Origin: a virus
IMG/VR virus record: IMGVR_UViG_3300022707_002252
Coordinates: 1-30,066 of that record
Length of the DNA stretch: 30,066 nt
Direction: 5' to 3' (one strand)
Numbering within the stretch: the first letter of the stretch is position 1; the number at the start of each line of letters is the position of its first letter. Shown here piece by piece: positions 1 to 7,692 of this stretch. The notes below the pieces were generated by a model that did no database searches, had not been told where the DNA came from, and saw nothing but the letters and a program-made list of their open reading frames with translations. A program made the translations under genes and the position numbers.

Positions 1-1196
1 AGAATCCCCGCAAGTTCCTGGCCTGCTTTGTCATTAATACCTGTTGCTTTAAGCTTAGGATATGCCTGACGATTGCCGAATTTAGCCTGTACAATCTTTC
101 TGATTACACATAGATCAACACGTTCCTCAATTATTTTTGCCTTACACGTTAATCCGGAAAGGAATATATCAGATAAATCAGAGCCCAGCGCAAACGAACC
201 GCTATTTGATTCTAATCCTAACTCCATGAAGTTTGCGAGAAAGGCTTTGGTCATTTCAACATTTTCAGAATTGATAACCCGCTGAATCTTGTCAGCGTCG
301 TGCTCAATTTTTAACTGATCTATTTCAAAGCCAGCGCCCAGAATAATGCTGTTAGTTTCATGAGACTCAAGCTTATCAAGAACCTCCTGAAAGGCTGTGC
401 GCTGTGCATCATAGTCATTGCGCTTCAGCATATCGGCAGGAATAACGCCAATAGGCACGCCCTTTGCGGCTCTCTCAATGCCTATTGCCTGCAGCTTACG
501 ATAAACATTCTTCCTGAAGAACGAACCAAAACAAGGACGCAACATAGATATGCCCTCGTAATTATCGCCCTCTTTGTTGATGGAAAACACCAAGAGATTG
601 TCACCATCAATCATCACATCAGCATCTAGATCGCCTGAACCGACAAACTGTCTGACCTCTCTAATGCTGCCGTTTATATTCAAATGCCATTCAAGAATTG
701 ACCTTTGATGCCGGAAAGCAATATCGGCAATACCGTGATATGTACCAAATACAGGATGGTTTTCTACAAGCTTATGTACGACCTCAAAAACCGAGTAGCC
801 AAACTCTACAAAAGTAAGCGCCTCGATTATAAATTCTGAAAATGTTTTTACTTTTGAACCATCTGAATAGCCCATATCCTTGAACAATACATGCTCAACA
901 AATTCAGCTATTTCTTTTTCTTCATCGCTATCATCAACCGCACGAATGCCCCATGTAGCGGATTTAATCGGGTCTTTGACTACAGATAGCAGCATTGCTA
1001 CTTGTGGGTCAGCTCTACGCATTTCATCAAATGCGTCGACTCGGCACTCAGGTGTTAAAAGCCCTGAAAGATACTCCTCATCAAACATGCCGCTAAATAT
1101 TTCAGTGCCGCTTGTACCTTTAGCGACTATGGGAAAATCCTTCTCTCTGAATCTTCTCTTAACTATATTTAATATGCCGCTGAGATAGTAGTTCAT
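1..1196 (-). CDS. Phage portal protein (DUF935 / gp29-like), 3' end cut by window edge
   Basis: Portals form the dodecameric ring at the head vertex through which DNA is packaged. The frame is open from an ATG at 1196 to the left edge (about 397 codons), so the C-terminus is missing. The translation begins MNYYLSGILNIVKRRF and contains ADPQVAMLLSVVKDPIKSATW near residues 55-75. This fits the 'multiple contacts / background residue' segment typical of DUF935-like portals. It starts 4 bases after the large terminase stop, the usual terL-portal order. The portal call rests on sequence character and position; DUF935 membership is likely but not proven. Confidence 0.78.
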   Translation of the reverse strand, partial: MNYYLSGILNIVKRRFREKDFPIVAKGTSGTEIFSGMFDEEYLSGLLTPECRVDAFDEMRRADPQVAMLLSVVKDPIKSATWGIRAVDDSDEEKEIAEFVEHVLFKDMGYSDGSKVKTFSEFIIEALTFVEFGYSVFEVVHKLVENHPVFGTYHGIADIAFRHQRSILEWHLNINGSIREVRQFVGSGDLDADVMIDGDNLLVFSINKEGDNYEGISMLRPCFGSFFRKNVYRKLQAIGIERAAKGVPIGVIPADMLKRNDYDAQRTAFQEVLDKLESHETNSIILGAGFEIDQLKIEHDADKIQRVINSENVEMTKAFLANFMELGLESNSGSFALGSDLSDIFLSGLTCKAKIIEERVDLCVIRKIVQAKFGNRQAYPKLKATGINDKAGQELAGI

Positions 1197-1200
1197 TTAA

Positions 1201-2526
1201 TTACCAGCATTTTTCATTCATTGATGGAGCGATTGTGGTTTTTTCTCTTCTATTATTATCACGTTGCTGTTTTTTTGTAAAACCGGCTAGGCGTTCTTTT
1301 ATTAATTTTGACAATGAATATCTCACCGAATCCCAACCATGATTATATTTATCTATAATAATAGGCAAAACGTCTTTGGTTATTCTATCTATTTTATAAC
1401 TGTATAGTCTAGCCTCTTCCTGCATATGGACACAACGTGAATGTATAATAACTTTATCGAATGATCTTATAAATGTTATGCCATCCTCGACGCTGCCCTG
1501 CCATTTATCGCCTGCTATAATATCATATCCCTTGCCGGCAATATAACTTATGGTTTCAGGTCTTGCGCAATCGGCGCGTATTCTATACTCCCTGCTTCCC
1601 GGTATTGTGTCATAACCGTCCGGAATATCTTTATTATCCACTCGATAGCCAAACCATTCATATTCGATGTATAGGCAATTATCTCCATACATTTCATGTT
1701 CGCCTATCCAGGACTTAATCAAAACATTCGGGTCATTGGCAAATCCCCAGTCGGCACCATAAAGAGGGCTCCAACCATCATCGGGTTCAAAATCCTGCAC
1801 CACATAAGCATCATTGAAAATAATAGCCTCAGAAAGACCAATAGCGATTCCCATATATTCATGCTGGTACAGATCATCATTGGTTTCTCTCATTTCCTCA
1901 GCATCATCGACAAACCTACTGCCAAGCCATTTAGGATTTACGTCTAAATATATTGAATGGTGGCAATAACGGCCTCGCTTTGGATTATCGCGTTCTACAT
2001 TAACCCACGCCTGAGGATCTCGAGGCGGGTTGTATGACAGAAATTCAATAAACTCCTCACCACCCCGCAATACAGACTGTTGAATGCTTCTTATTTCTTC
2101 CATTCCATTAAATTGGAAAAGCTCTTCAAACCACAGATATTTAAAATATCCCTGATCAACTTTTATGGACTTCATTTTATCTGCATCATCCAGGCCGCTT
2201 TCTATGATTTTCTGGCCTGTAGGGAGATAAGTAAACTCAAATGGCGCAACCGTACCCCTCCACTTATGAGATACGCCCAGCATCTTTATAGCCCATGAGA
2301 ATGTACTATGTGTGCTGTTTCTGATCGTGTTGCCATATTTTCTAAAGGCGACGCAATTAGCCTCGGGATCTTCCATCATTCCGATGATTATCTGTAGAGC
2401 TGCAAATGATGATTTGGTAGAGCCGCGACCACCGGATAACCAGAATTGAGTAAATGACGTGGTGCCCAACAGGTTATGAACTTTATAAAACGAGGGGGCT
2501 ATACAGTCTTTGAGGCTTATATCCAT
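1201..2526 (-). CDS. terL: Terminase large subunit (Terminase_3 / PBSX XtmB type)
   Basis: This is the ATPase-nuclease motor that cuts and packages phage DNA into the prohead. At 441 aa it has normal length. Walker A is GGRGSTKS (residues 32-39) and a Walker B-like YLWFEEL lies at about 130-136. The C-terminal RNase H-fold nuclease shows GADWGFANDPN, then RADCARPETI, the order seen in Terminase_3C domains. It sits between a string of tiny ORFs and the portal, with the small terminase about 1.8 kb upstream in the same leftward transcript. That separation of terS from terL by small genes is wider than usual. Confidence 0.95.
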   Translation of the reverse strand: MDISLKDCIAPSFYKVHNLLGTTSFTQFWLSGGRGSTKSSFAALQIIIGMMEDPEANCVAFRKYGNTIRNSTHSTFSWAIKMLGVSHKWRGTVAPFEFTYLPTGQKIIESGLDDADKMKSIKVDQGYFKYLWFEELFQFNGMEEIRSIQQSVLRGGEEFIEFLSYNPPRDPQAWVNVERDNPKRGRYCHHSIYLDVNPKWLGSRFVDDAEEMRETNDDLYQHEYMGIAIGLSEAIIFNDAYVVQDFEPDDGWSPLYGADWGFANDPNVLIKSWIGEHEMYGDNCLYIEYEWFGYRVDNKDIPDGYDTIPGSREYRIRADCARPETISYIAGKGYDIIAGDKWQGSVEDGITFIRSFDKVIIHSRCVHMQEEARLYSYKIDRITKDVLPIIIDKYNHGWDSVRYSLSKLIKERLAGFTKKQQRDNNRREKTTIAPSMNEKCW

Positions 2527-2564
2527 TTATAAATAATACAGCCACAACACAAGGCTAGATAGTC

Positions 2565-2726
2565 TTAATCGTATATTGAGCCATATCCTGTAGGAGGACA
2601 TTTTGTAATGCCGTCCACTACCGGACATTGTTTTAAAGCCTTAATGCGCTTTTTCCTGAGCTTTTTGCCGTCTTTGGTGGCCTTAAACTTAAAGCCTGTT
2701 TTCCTGATCTTTTTACCGTCGCTCAT
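2565..2726 (-). CDS. Small basic protein, unknown function
   Basis: This is a 53-aa ORF (MSDGKKIRKTGFKFKATK...) rich in Lys and Arg through residue 32, followed by a CPVVDGITKCPP segment with two cysteines. Its ATG overlaps the stop of the upstream ORF in an ATGA arrangement, and it ends 39 bases before terL. The coupling and regular codon pattern support it as real. The basic N-terminus suggests nucleic-acid contact, but that is inference only. I recognise no family. Confidence 0.55.
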   Translation of the reverse strand: MSDGKKIRKTGFKFKATKDGKKLRKKRIKALKQCPVVDGITKCPPTGYGSIYD

Positions 2727-2902
2727 AATAATTTGCCTTGTCCCTGTAACCCTTCTGTCACCATATCGCTAGTATCATAGTTTACTGGAGGAGCAACACC
2801 CTCAAGGTCGTCTGTTATCACCTTAGCAAGAACATCAAACCGAGGCCATTTGTATTCAGGGCAGACGCTGCGTAATTCTTGTAGGGCTTCGTGCGCGGTC
2901 AT
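2723..2902 (-). CDS. Small hypothetical protein
   Basis: This is a 59-aa ORF (MTAHEALQELRSVCPEYKWP...) with ATGA overlaps on both sides (2899-2902 and 2723-2726), indicating translational coupling in the leftward packaging operon. The protein is mildly acidic, with one predicted amphipathic helix and no recognisable motif. It is too short for confident family assignment. Confidence 0.55.
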   Translation of the reverse strand: MTAHEALQELRSVCPEYKWPRFDVLAKVITDDLEGVAPPVNYDTSDMVTEGLQGQGKLL

Positions 2903-3102
2903 TCTCCCCTGTCCTCCATTTCCATCATTCCCAACTCTACAAGCTCCCGAACTTTTTGAGCAAAACTACATCCCTCTAATCCTGCCATTTCTTTAATTTG
3001 AGCATGAGTCTCAATCCCAAACAAACAAACAGTCTTTATCATTTTACCGCACTTTTGCCCCTCGGCTGTATTTTTATATTGCATCATATCAACACCCAGC
3101 AT
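2899..3102 (-). CDS. Probable ribbon-helix-helix DNA-binding protein
   Basis: The core, from about residue 21 (MIKTVCLFGIE), fits a short beta strand. It is followed by two helices (THAQIKEMAGLEG and CSFAQKVRELVELG), the layout of ribbon-helix-helix (Arc/MetJ-like) regulators. The 67-aa length counts from the first ATG. That start has no ribosome site, and the ATGs at 3087 or 3084, which follow GGGTG, are possible true starts. It could be a transcription regulator of the phage; no target is known. The stop overlaps the next start (ATGA). Confidence 0.5.
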   Translation of the reverse strand: MLGVDMMQYKNTAEGQKCGKMIKTVCLFGIETHAQIKEMAGLEGCSFAQKVRELVELGMMEMEDRGE

Positions 3103-3152
3103 CAGTTAAAATTAAACCGTTCTTTAATGGCGTTCGAGCATGCTGCAATATT

Positions 3153-3314
3153 TCAATTATGCTCAATTGATACCCTCTGTCTTTTTAAGTTTTTCCTAAC
3201 AACCCTGATACATTTATCAATAGTTATGTTTTCCTGGCATAGCATATAATATTCTTTACCCAGGCGAGTATGACGTTTTTTAAGCTTCTCGAGATCCTGT
3301 ATTACTTGGGTCAT
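3153..3314 (-). CDS. Small basic helical protein
   Basis: This is a 53-aa ORF (MTQVIQDLEKLKKRHTRLGKEYY...) with predicted helices and many Lys/Arg residues; the second half is CIRVVRKNLKRQR. It overlaps the upstream ORF by ATGA. There is a gap of about 50 bases to the next gene. No family is recognised; the charge suggests nucleic-acid or protein binding, which is inference. Confidence 0.5.
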   Translation of the reverse strand: MTQVIQDLEKLKKRHTRLGKEYYMLCQENITIDKCIRVVRKNLKRQRVSIEHN

Positions 3315-3469
3315 AGCTCGCCCTTATACTTTTTTTCTAAATCGTCAGCCCAGTCCCTCAACGTCGCAATTGCGTCTTTAACGCTTTTAACATTGCAGCC
3401 CTCGTCAATTATTTGCTCTTGACCGTCTGTTATTTGGGCGCTTACGCATACCCTGAAATCATCAAACAC
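3311..3469 (-). CDS. Small acidic hypothetical protein (GTG start)
   Basis: This is a 52-aa ORF (V/MFDDFRVCVSAQITDGQEQ...KDAIATLRDWADDLEKKYKGEL). A stop lies two codons upstream in frame and no ATG is available, so GTG at 3469 is the only reasonable start. GAGAATGAG just before it may serve as a weak ribosome site. It is ATGA-coupled to the following gene. The C-terminal half looks like an amphipathic helix. Function is unknown. Confidence 0.45.
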   Translation of the reverse strand: MFDDFRVCVSAQITDGQEQIIDEGCNVKSVKDAIATLRDWADDLEKKYKGEL

Positions 3470-3528
3470 TACTCATTCTCCCAAACGTAAATCCATGCCT
3501 GTACTATGCGTTTGGCGTTATCGGTCAT
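3469..3528 (-). CDS. Candidate 19-aa micro-ORF linking two genes
   Basis: The ORF encodes MTDNAKRIVQAWIYVWENE. Its ATG overlaps the stop of the DUF551 gene (ATGA) and its stop overlaps the GTG start of the next gene (TAGTG). It fills the only gap in an otherwise fully coupled chain. It could be a real small protein or simply a translational relay that carries ribosomes across the junction. Length alone gives little support. Confidence 0.3.
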   Translation of the reverse strand: MTDNAKRIVQAWIYVWENE

Positions 3529-3881
3529 TGTGGTGGCTCCGGTAATGGTTGCCAGTCTGTTACGTCAGTAACGTATTTCCAGTCGTCTCCATATCTTACA
3601 TGCCAGCCTTGATCTTTAATAAATTTACCCCACCAAAAACCGCCATAAACTCTATTGACCATTACGACTCTATCGCTATCAGGCACAAAATCATTGTCGC
3701 TTATCCATTTGTCATTTACGGCATTCATAATACTAACGCATATGTTTGCGTCAATTTCCTTAGTAATGCCGTTAGAGGCGCCTATTATCATTGCCTCGTA
3801 TCGCTTGCCGTCTTCTGTAGTGATAGAGAAACCACCACCGACAACACTAGACCAGTTTGTTTTTTCAAGTTTTAATTTCAT
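3525..3881 (-). CDS. DUF551 domain protein
   Basis: This 118-aa protein ends in VTDWQPLPEPPQ, the signature tail of DUF551. The preceding WISDNDFVPDSDRVVMVNRVYGG...W matches that family's usual opening (a W-I-S..D..P block followed by V-L-V). The N-terminal ~55 residues are a separate segment. DUF551 proteins are common in phages and their function is unknown. It is coupled upstream by TAATG and downstream by ATGA. Confidence 0.75.
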   Translation of the reverse strand: MKLKLEKTNWSSVVGGGFSITTEDGKRYEAMIIGASNGITKEIDANICVSIMNAVNDKWISDNDFVPDSDRVVMVNRVYGGFWWGKFIKDQGWHVRYGDDWKYVTDVTDWQPLPEPPQ

Positions 3882-4132
3882 TATGCGGCTTCCTTTTTGG
3901 GAGTTAGCAACCGCCTTAAATCCGCAAGCTCACGTTCTGCAACTAATGTGCAGTTACAAGGATAAACCGTTACATTTTTTCCTACCATAGACGCACCTGT
4001 CGGCATACCCTTAGCATAATCACTTGATTTTTTCTTTGGTGGGTCATATGACATTTTTAGTAAATGTCCACATTCAGCGCATTGCAAGCGCATTATCAAA
4101 TAATCTCTACCAATATCCTGTATATCTGTCAT
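3881..4132 (-). CDS. Small CxxC/CxC protein
   Basis: This 83-aa protein has CAEC (residues 18-21) and CNC (59-61), a spacing suited to one structural zinc site, so it may be a zinc ribbon. Its start at 4132 follows the shared leader AAAGGCTGAAA, three bases from the ATG. A promoter at 4165-4193 reads into it, so it is probably the first gene of a transcript covering the small ORFs, terL and portal. Function is unknown. Confidence 0.65.
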   Translation of the reverse strand: MTDIQDIGRDYLIMRLQCAECGHLLKMSYDPPKKKSSDYAKGMPTGASMVGKNVTVYPCNCTLVAERELADLRRLLTPKKEAA

Positions 4133-4164
4133 GTTTTTCAGCCTTTAATTAATCAGTCTTAGAA

Positions 4165-4193
4165 GGTATACAACGTATACTAAACTAAATCAA
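4165..4193 (-). promoter_or_regulatory. Sigma70-like promoter with partial operator palindrome
   Basis: On the minus strand TTGATT (4193-4188) and TATACC (4170-4165) are separated by exactly 17 bases. The spacer contains TTTAGTATAC, the left part of the palindrome seen at the 14703 and 9211 promoters. Its right half is altered to GTTGTATAC. It points to the gene at 3881-4132. Confidence 0.6.
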
Positions 4194-4328
4194 GCGGTTT
4201 ATTTTATTCTTAATCCATGTTGCAGGGTTATATTGAATTAAACACCCTGAGCCTCCACAATAACGGCAATCCCAGTACACAAAACGTATCCATAGGTTTC
4301 CACTTCCTTTACATATGGGGCATAACAT
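4185..4328 (-). CDS. Small double zinc-knuckle protein
   Basis: This 47-aa ORF starts MLCPICKGSGNLWIRF and continues CRYCGGSGC. It has two CxxC pairs, each followed by G-x-G, the pattern of a DnaJ-type zinc finger (CxxCxGxG). It starts 3 bases after the small terminase stop and is probably translated with it. A role in protein or nucleic-acid contact is possible. No catalytic domain is present. Confidence 0.6.
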   Translation of the reverse strand: MLCPICKGSGNLWIRFVYWDCRYCGGSGCLIQYNPATWIKNKINRLI

Positions 4329-4331
4329 AAA

Positions 4332-4811
4332 CTATTTATCATCTTTCGGTATGTCGTCGATTATACGCACTATCTCTACCTCGCCGGCGTGTTCTACGTC
4401 AACCTTTTCACGGAACTTATCAGGCTGGCGATTACGGAGCCAGAAAGACATACTTCTAAATTCAGGAGGATAATGCTTGATGGTGTCTGCCCTAATTATC
4501 TCACCCTCATGACAGAATATCTTTTCCTCGTCATGCTCGTAGCCCATAGCTCTTTGAAACAGTCTTTCTACTACTTTTGCGTCTGCAAATAGCTTTGCCT
4601 CCTGAAGGGCTAAAGAAAACTCTTTGTGTTTTTTCTTCCAATTGTTAATTGTAACCTCTGAAACACCAAAGGCATTCCCCATTTCTTGGTCTGTAGATCC
4701 AAGCAAACAAAGTTGAAATGCTATTTTAGGAAACGTGTCTTTTTGATAGACTGTTTTACGGCCTCCTCCCTTATTTCCTTTAGCACTTTTATTTCCTTTT
4801 TTAGCAGCCAT
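4332..4811 (-). CDS. terS: Terminase small subunit
   Basis: Small terminases bind the packaging site and regulate the large subunit. This 159-aa protein has a Lys/Gly-rich N-terminus, then a helix-turn-helix: DQEMGNAFGVSEVTINNWKK (residues 41-60). A helical segment (EFSLALQEAKLFADAKVVERLFQRA) follows, then FWLRNRQPDKFREK, the ending typical of Terminase_2-like small subunits. It overlaps the upstream HNH fusion gene by 11 bases. The call is strong. Confidence 0.92.
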   Translation of the reverse strand: MAAKKGNKSAKGNKGGGRKTVYQKDTFPKIAFQLCLLGSTDQEMGNAFGVSEVTINNWKKKHKEFSLALQEAKLFADAKVVERLFQRAMGYEHDEEKIFCHEGEIIRADTIKHYPPEFRSMSFWLRNRQPDKFREKVDVEHAGEVEIVRIIDDIPKDDK

Positions 4812-5490
4812 ATTTATCGCCCTTTAAATTACATAGATTCGCCTTTGTTTTATTGATAATATTATCTATAGTTTGCCGTACTACTCCATATTGTGCTGCA
4901 ATTTCTGCCCTCCTGCGCCCATTCATATAATGATCAATATATATAGAAATATAACAGTAATGAGGTATTTTACTGTTATTGCCATTACACATTTCTGCGC
5001 TCCATAATCCTGTTTTAATTGCATGTTTGTTATTTTCAGCAACCGTTGCCCATTCCAGATTATTTAATTTATTGTTAGTTTTTATACCATCTTTATGATT
5101 GGCAACTAAGTGAGGCTCTTTTCCTATAAAAGCATTTAAAACAACCCTGTGACCTTTTACGTGTTTTTTAATACCATTTACAGTCATACGATAAGTTCTA
5201 TAGCCATATTTATCTATACTGCCATATAGAAATTTTATTTCGTATAGTTCATATAAATTTCCCGATCTTGTTTGTCGTCGCAGGCAGACTCTAAAAACTT
5301 CACCATTTTCAGTAACGATGTAACAATCATTCTCTATACAAAATCTAAAATTAGTAACTCCATATCGCCTCAAATCATTTTCTATTTGTTTTATTTGCTC
5401 AGGACTATGAGTCCGGCTATTCCTTGCATAAGGAACTAACTCCGATGTTTTTTTCATTATGATTTCGTTAGCCGGCCATTTTTTATTCAT
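4801..5490 (-). CDS. HNH homing-type endonuclease fused to a ParB-like N-terminal fragment
   Basis: Residues 1-47 (…KKTSELVPYARNSRTHSPEQ…LRRYGVTN) match the start of the ParB-like domain that opens many phage DNA-methylase genes. The expected rest of that domain and a methylase are absent. From about residue 50 the protein becomes a homing-type nuclease: GHRVVLNAFIG, NHKDG (131-135) and NNLEWAT (143-149) form an HNH_3 core. The end (RRAEIAAQYGVVRQTIDNI) is a helix-turn-helix. Methylase genes often precede terS, so a nuclease probably invaded and replaced most of one. The join is in frame. The HNH part is secure; the ParB origin is a motif-based inference. Confidence 0.82.
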   Translation of the reverse strand: MNKKWPANEIIMKKTSELVPYARNSRTHSPEQIKQIENDLRRYGVTNFRFCIENDCYIVTENGEVFRVCLRRQTRSGNLYELYEIKFLYGSIDKYGYRTYRMTVNGIKKHVKGHRVVLNAFIGKEPHLVANHKDGIKTNNKLNNLEWATVAENNKHAIKTGLWSAEMCNGNNSKIPHYCYISIYIDHYMNGRRRAEIAAQYGVVRQTIDNIINKTKANLCNLKGDKYGC

Positions 5491-5516
5491 AATTTTAATT
5501 CCGTTGTTACGTGTGA

Positions 5517-5525
5517 ATTATAACA
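5517..5525 (-). promoter_or_regulatory. Extended -10 promoter with overlapping inverted repeat
   Basis: On the minus strand TGTTATAAT is a perfect extended -10 (TGnTATAAT), with predicted start about 20 bases before the ATG at 5490. No good -35 is visible, which extended -10 promoters tolerate. An imperfect 9-bp inverted repeat (GTTACGTGT / ACACGCAAC, one mismatch) brackets the -10 at about 5505-5530 and may be a regulator site. Confidence 0.5.
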
Positions 5526-5535
5526 CGCAACTAAA

Positions 5536-5874
5536 TTATTGCCATTGTCCTCTTTTGGCTTTTTTGCTGTGTTTCTTTTTCGCCTGCCAGGGTTGTTTTT
5601 TCTTTTTCTTGTTGCTCGAATGCTTTTTATGTTTTTTTCTAGCGGCCTCGCCCTTTAATGGCTCTAAATTTTTTATCGGAACGCATGTAGTTACGGCAGT
5701 TCCTGAAATATAAAATTTCATACCTTCTAGAATATAGTCCTCAGTTCCCTCTATGATATTTTTTTTAATATGATCAGGCAATATTTCAGACCTTAATTTA
5801 TCCATATCAATTTTATGGTGGCGCTCTAAATATCTGATTATGCAATGATCGCTAACTCTGATTTCAAAGCTCAT
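5536..5874 (-). CDS. Hypothetical phage protein with Lys-rich tail
   Basis: This is a 112-aa protein. The first ~70 residues form a compact domain (VSDHCIIRYLERHHKIDMDKLRSEIL...), a pattern of small phage proteins I know only as hypothetical. From residue 75 it is almost entirely Lys, Ser, Gln and Trp, so strongly basic and probably disordered, likely to bind DNA or RNA. It overlaps the HNH gene upstream by 11 bases. Confidence 0.7.
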   Translation of the reverse strand: MSFEIRVSDHCIIRYLERHHKIDMDKLRSEILPDHIKKNIIEGTEDYILEGMKFYISGTAVTTCVPIKNLEPLKGEAARKKHKKHSSNKKKKKQPWQAKKKHSKKAKRGQWQ

Positions 5875-6409
5875 GCATTGCCTCGATTTCTAAAGTTTGC
5901 TCCTCGTATTGTTTTTCCAGCAGGTGCTTCCATGACTGGCCGCTTCGTATGTTTTGTATAGTCCATTCAGAAACCCCATACTCTGCTGCTACAATCTCTC
6001 GCTTATAATCTCTGGCCTTGAACTTCTCTCTTATCTCTAACACTTGCTTGTCAGTGAGCTTGGCTTTTGAATGGGCGGCCCCTAAAGGTACGGCACCGTG
6101 TTCCATCTTATCCTTTATGTTCTCTGCCCTTGTTCCCCAAACTAGATTTTCCACATGGTTGTCGCCATTAACACCATTGAGGTGTCTTGTTTCCATACCA
6201 TCAGGACACGCACCTACAAAAGCACCCAGTACCAGTCTATGCACCATTTGTCCCTTTTGTTTGCCATCGCTGTATAAGCATATTCTGTAATAGCCATGAA
6301 CGGTCTTCTTTATCGCCATTACCTTCCTTTTGTTTTTCACTCTACCTAGGTCACTTACCCAATACCGATTGTCGTAGCCCTCTATTTGTTTCCACCGCTC
6401 TTTACTCAT
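5864..6409 (-). CDS. NUMOD4-HNH endonuclease with C-terminal HTH
   Basis: Read from ATG 6409 (MSKERWKQIEGYDNRYWVSDLG), which has GGAGG seven bases upstream, so the in-frame start at 6430 is unlikely. Residues 5-20 are NUMOD4-like. An HNH_3 core follows: MVHRLVLGAFVG, ETRHLNGVNGDNHVENLVWGT. LTDKQVLEIREKF and IVAAEYGVSEWTIQNI then form a target-recognition helix-turn-helix. This is the build of free-standing phage homing endonucleases. It overlaps the previous gene's stop. Confidence 0.93.
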   Translation of the reverse strand: MSKERWKQIEGYDNRYWVSDLGRVKNKRKVMAIKKTVHGYYRICLYSDGKQKGQMVHRLVLGAFVGACPDGMETRHLNGVNGDNHVENLVWGTRAENIKDKMEHGAVPLGAAHSKAKLTDKQVLEIREKFKARDYKREIVAAEYGVSEWTIQNIRSGQSWKHLLEKQYEEQTLEIEAMHEL

Positions 6410-7070
6410 TGTTGCCTCCGTGCTCTGCAAGGGCTTGTTTTGCTATTGCTCGAACCACCAAGGGAGTTTTCCCCGCCTGATTTAATATCTCCCTCAAGGC
6501 ATCCACCAACGGCTTAGGGTCTTTAGCAAGCATGTTTTTGTGCAGGTGGTCTATTAAATCACCTGCATATCTGGTAACAAATTCAGTATTACAAATAGTC
6601 CCTAAGCGATTATGTTCGATTAAATATTTAGCCGTTGCTTCCTTCAGCCCCTCCACATCAACACTGTGCGCGCTGTTGGTTAGATTTAGATATTGTTTAA
6701 CAGCTCCCAATTTATTGCTAATAGCCTTTATCCTCGTTGCTTGTATTCTGGATTTTTCGTTTATATCCTCGAATATATGCAATACCCATTTAGGCACACG
6801 TTTTTGATAATCCTCTATGCAATGACTTGGTAATCCATATCCAGTAGCACATTTAGCGGCCATTCTGATTAAATCTGTCCTGACTTGGTTGACAACCTCT
6901 TCCACATCACTATTGCTTGCTTGGGGCGTATTTAGGGCCTTAACGTAACGAGTGCTTGGTGTGTTAAATTCTGTTTCTGTCCATGTAAACGACCTTATTT
7001 CAGATTTGTTTTTGTCGTTTGTGTATATAAATATCTCATCAGGTAATTTATTCTCTATCGCATCGGTCAT
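6402..7070 (-). CDS. Hypothetical phage protein, replication region
   Basis: This 222-aa protein has no motif I recognise. It is mostly helical in character (EEVVNQVRTDLIRMAAKCATGYGLPSH; ALREILNQAGKTPLVVRAIAKQALAEHGG) with no signal peptide or membrane segment. It lies in the leftward block downstream of the replication initiator and loader, starting directly after the Cys-rich ORF stop at 7071. A replication or regulatory role is suggested by position only. Confidence 0.72.
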   Translation of the reverse strand: MTDAIENKLPDEIFIYTNDKNKSEIRSFTWTETEFNTPSTRYVKALNTPQASNSDVEEVVNQVRTDLIRMAAKCATGYGLPSHCIEDYQKRVPKWVLHIFEDINEKSRIQATRIKAISNKLGAVKQYLNLTNSAHSVDVEGLKEATAKYLIEHNRLGTICNTEFVTRYAGDLIDHLHKNMLAKDPKPLVDALREILNQAGKTPLVVRAIAKQALAEHGGNNE

Positions 7071-7253
7071 TTATTTCACTCCTGTTTGTTTTTTTGGGGG
7101 CTGTGTTTTGTCTAAAACATACCTTACGGATGGATTGCCGCAACTGCACCAATCGCTTGATATATCATCTTCGCACCATAAGCGGCCCTCCTCTGCCGTA
7201 CCCGCACAACACAAAGGCTGTAAATATATAACCTCAATTTCTTTATCTGCCAT
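7071..7253 (-). CDS. Small Cys-rich protein
   Basis: This is a 60-aa protein (MADKEIEVIYLQPLCCAGTAEEGRLWCEDD...WCSCGNPSVRYVL). It has five cysteines, suited to one zinc site. The start is set at ATG 7253, with GGAG 6 bases upstream, rather than GTG 7256. The ATG overlaps the stop of the upstream gene. Similar short Cys-rich ORFs are common in phage early operons, with unknown role. Confidence 0.62.
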   Translation of the reverse strand: MADKEIEVIYLQPLCCAGTAEEGRLWCEDDISSDWCSCGNPSVRYVLDKTQPPKKQTGVK

Positions 7254-7501
7254 CACTCACTCCTGTTATCTTGTGTGTTTTTGGTTGTTGGTCTTCCTGC
7301 GGATATTGTATGCAGCGCTGCTGTTGCTAATTTATAAGATTTCATAACTTCTTTATAATCAGCAAACACATGGAAATCTTCATCACCCTTTACTGAAATA
7401 AGGCAATAATCTTTATACTCTCTGATGCTGGCAATATCCATTGCTCTAAAGCTTATTTTTGTGCTGTCTCGTTGGGTTATTTCCAATATACTATCCATCA
7501 T
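7253..7501 (-). CDS. Hypothetical small protein
   Basis: This 82-aa protein has alternating beta segments (ILEITQRDSTKISFRAMDI, YCLISVKGDEDFHVFA), then a helix and a Ser/Thr-rich tail. A strong ribosome site, GGAGGAGG, precedes a doubled ATGATG; either ATG (7501 or 7498) could start. It is coupled to the upstream zinc protein. Confidence 0.65.
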   Translation of the reverse strand: MMDSILEITQRDSTKISFRAMDIASIREYKDYCLISVKGDEDFHVFADYKEVMKSYKLATAALHTISAGRPTTKNTQDNRSE

Positions 7502-7689
7502 TCCTCCTCCTTTGGTAAGTTGATGTGTATTGCTCCGTCTTCACAATCCTCACAATAATAGCCCCTGTCTATTTTTATGCTCTCGTGTTTCTTCATCTCC
7601 CTAATATCCTTGTCGCAAGCAGAACACTGAATGATTACCTTGGGGTGTTGTTTGCTGCCCTCAATTCTAAACTTTGGCTTACTATCCAT
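7498..7689 (-). CDS. Small zinc-ribbon-like protein
   Basis: This 63-aa protein has CSAC (residues 22-25) and CEDC (46-49) separated by a charged helix, a classic two-knuckle zinc site. It lies three bases after the helicase-loader-like gene's stop and is translationally coupled to the next ORF. It may assist the replication proteins around it; that is inferred from position. Confidence 0.65.
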   Translation of the reverse strand: MDSKPKFRIEGSKQHPKVIIQCSACDKDIREMKKHESIKIDRGYYCEDCEDGAIHINLPKEEE

Positions 7690-7692
7690 CCC

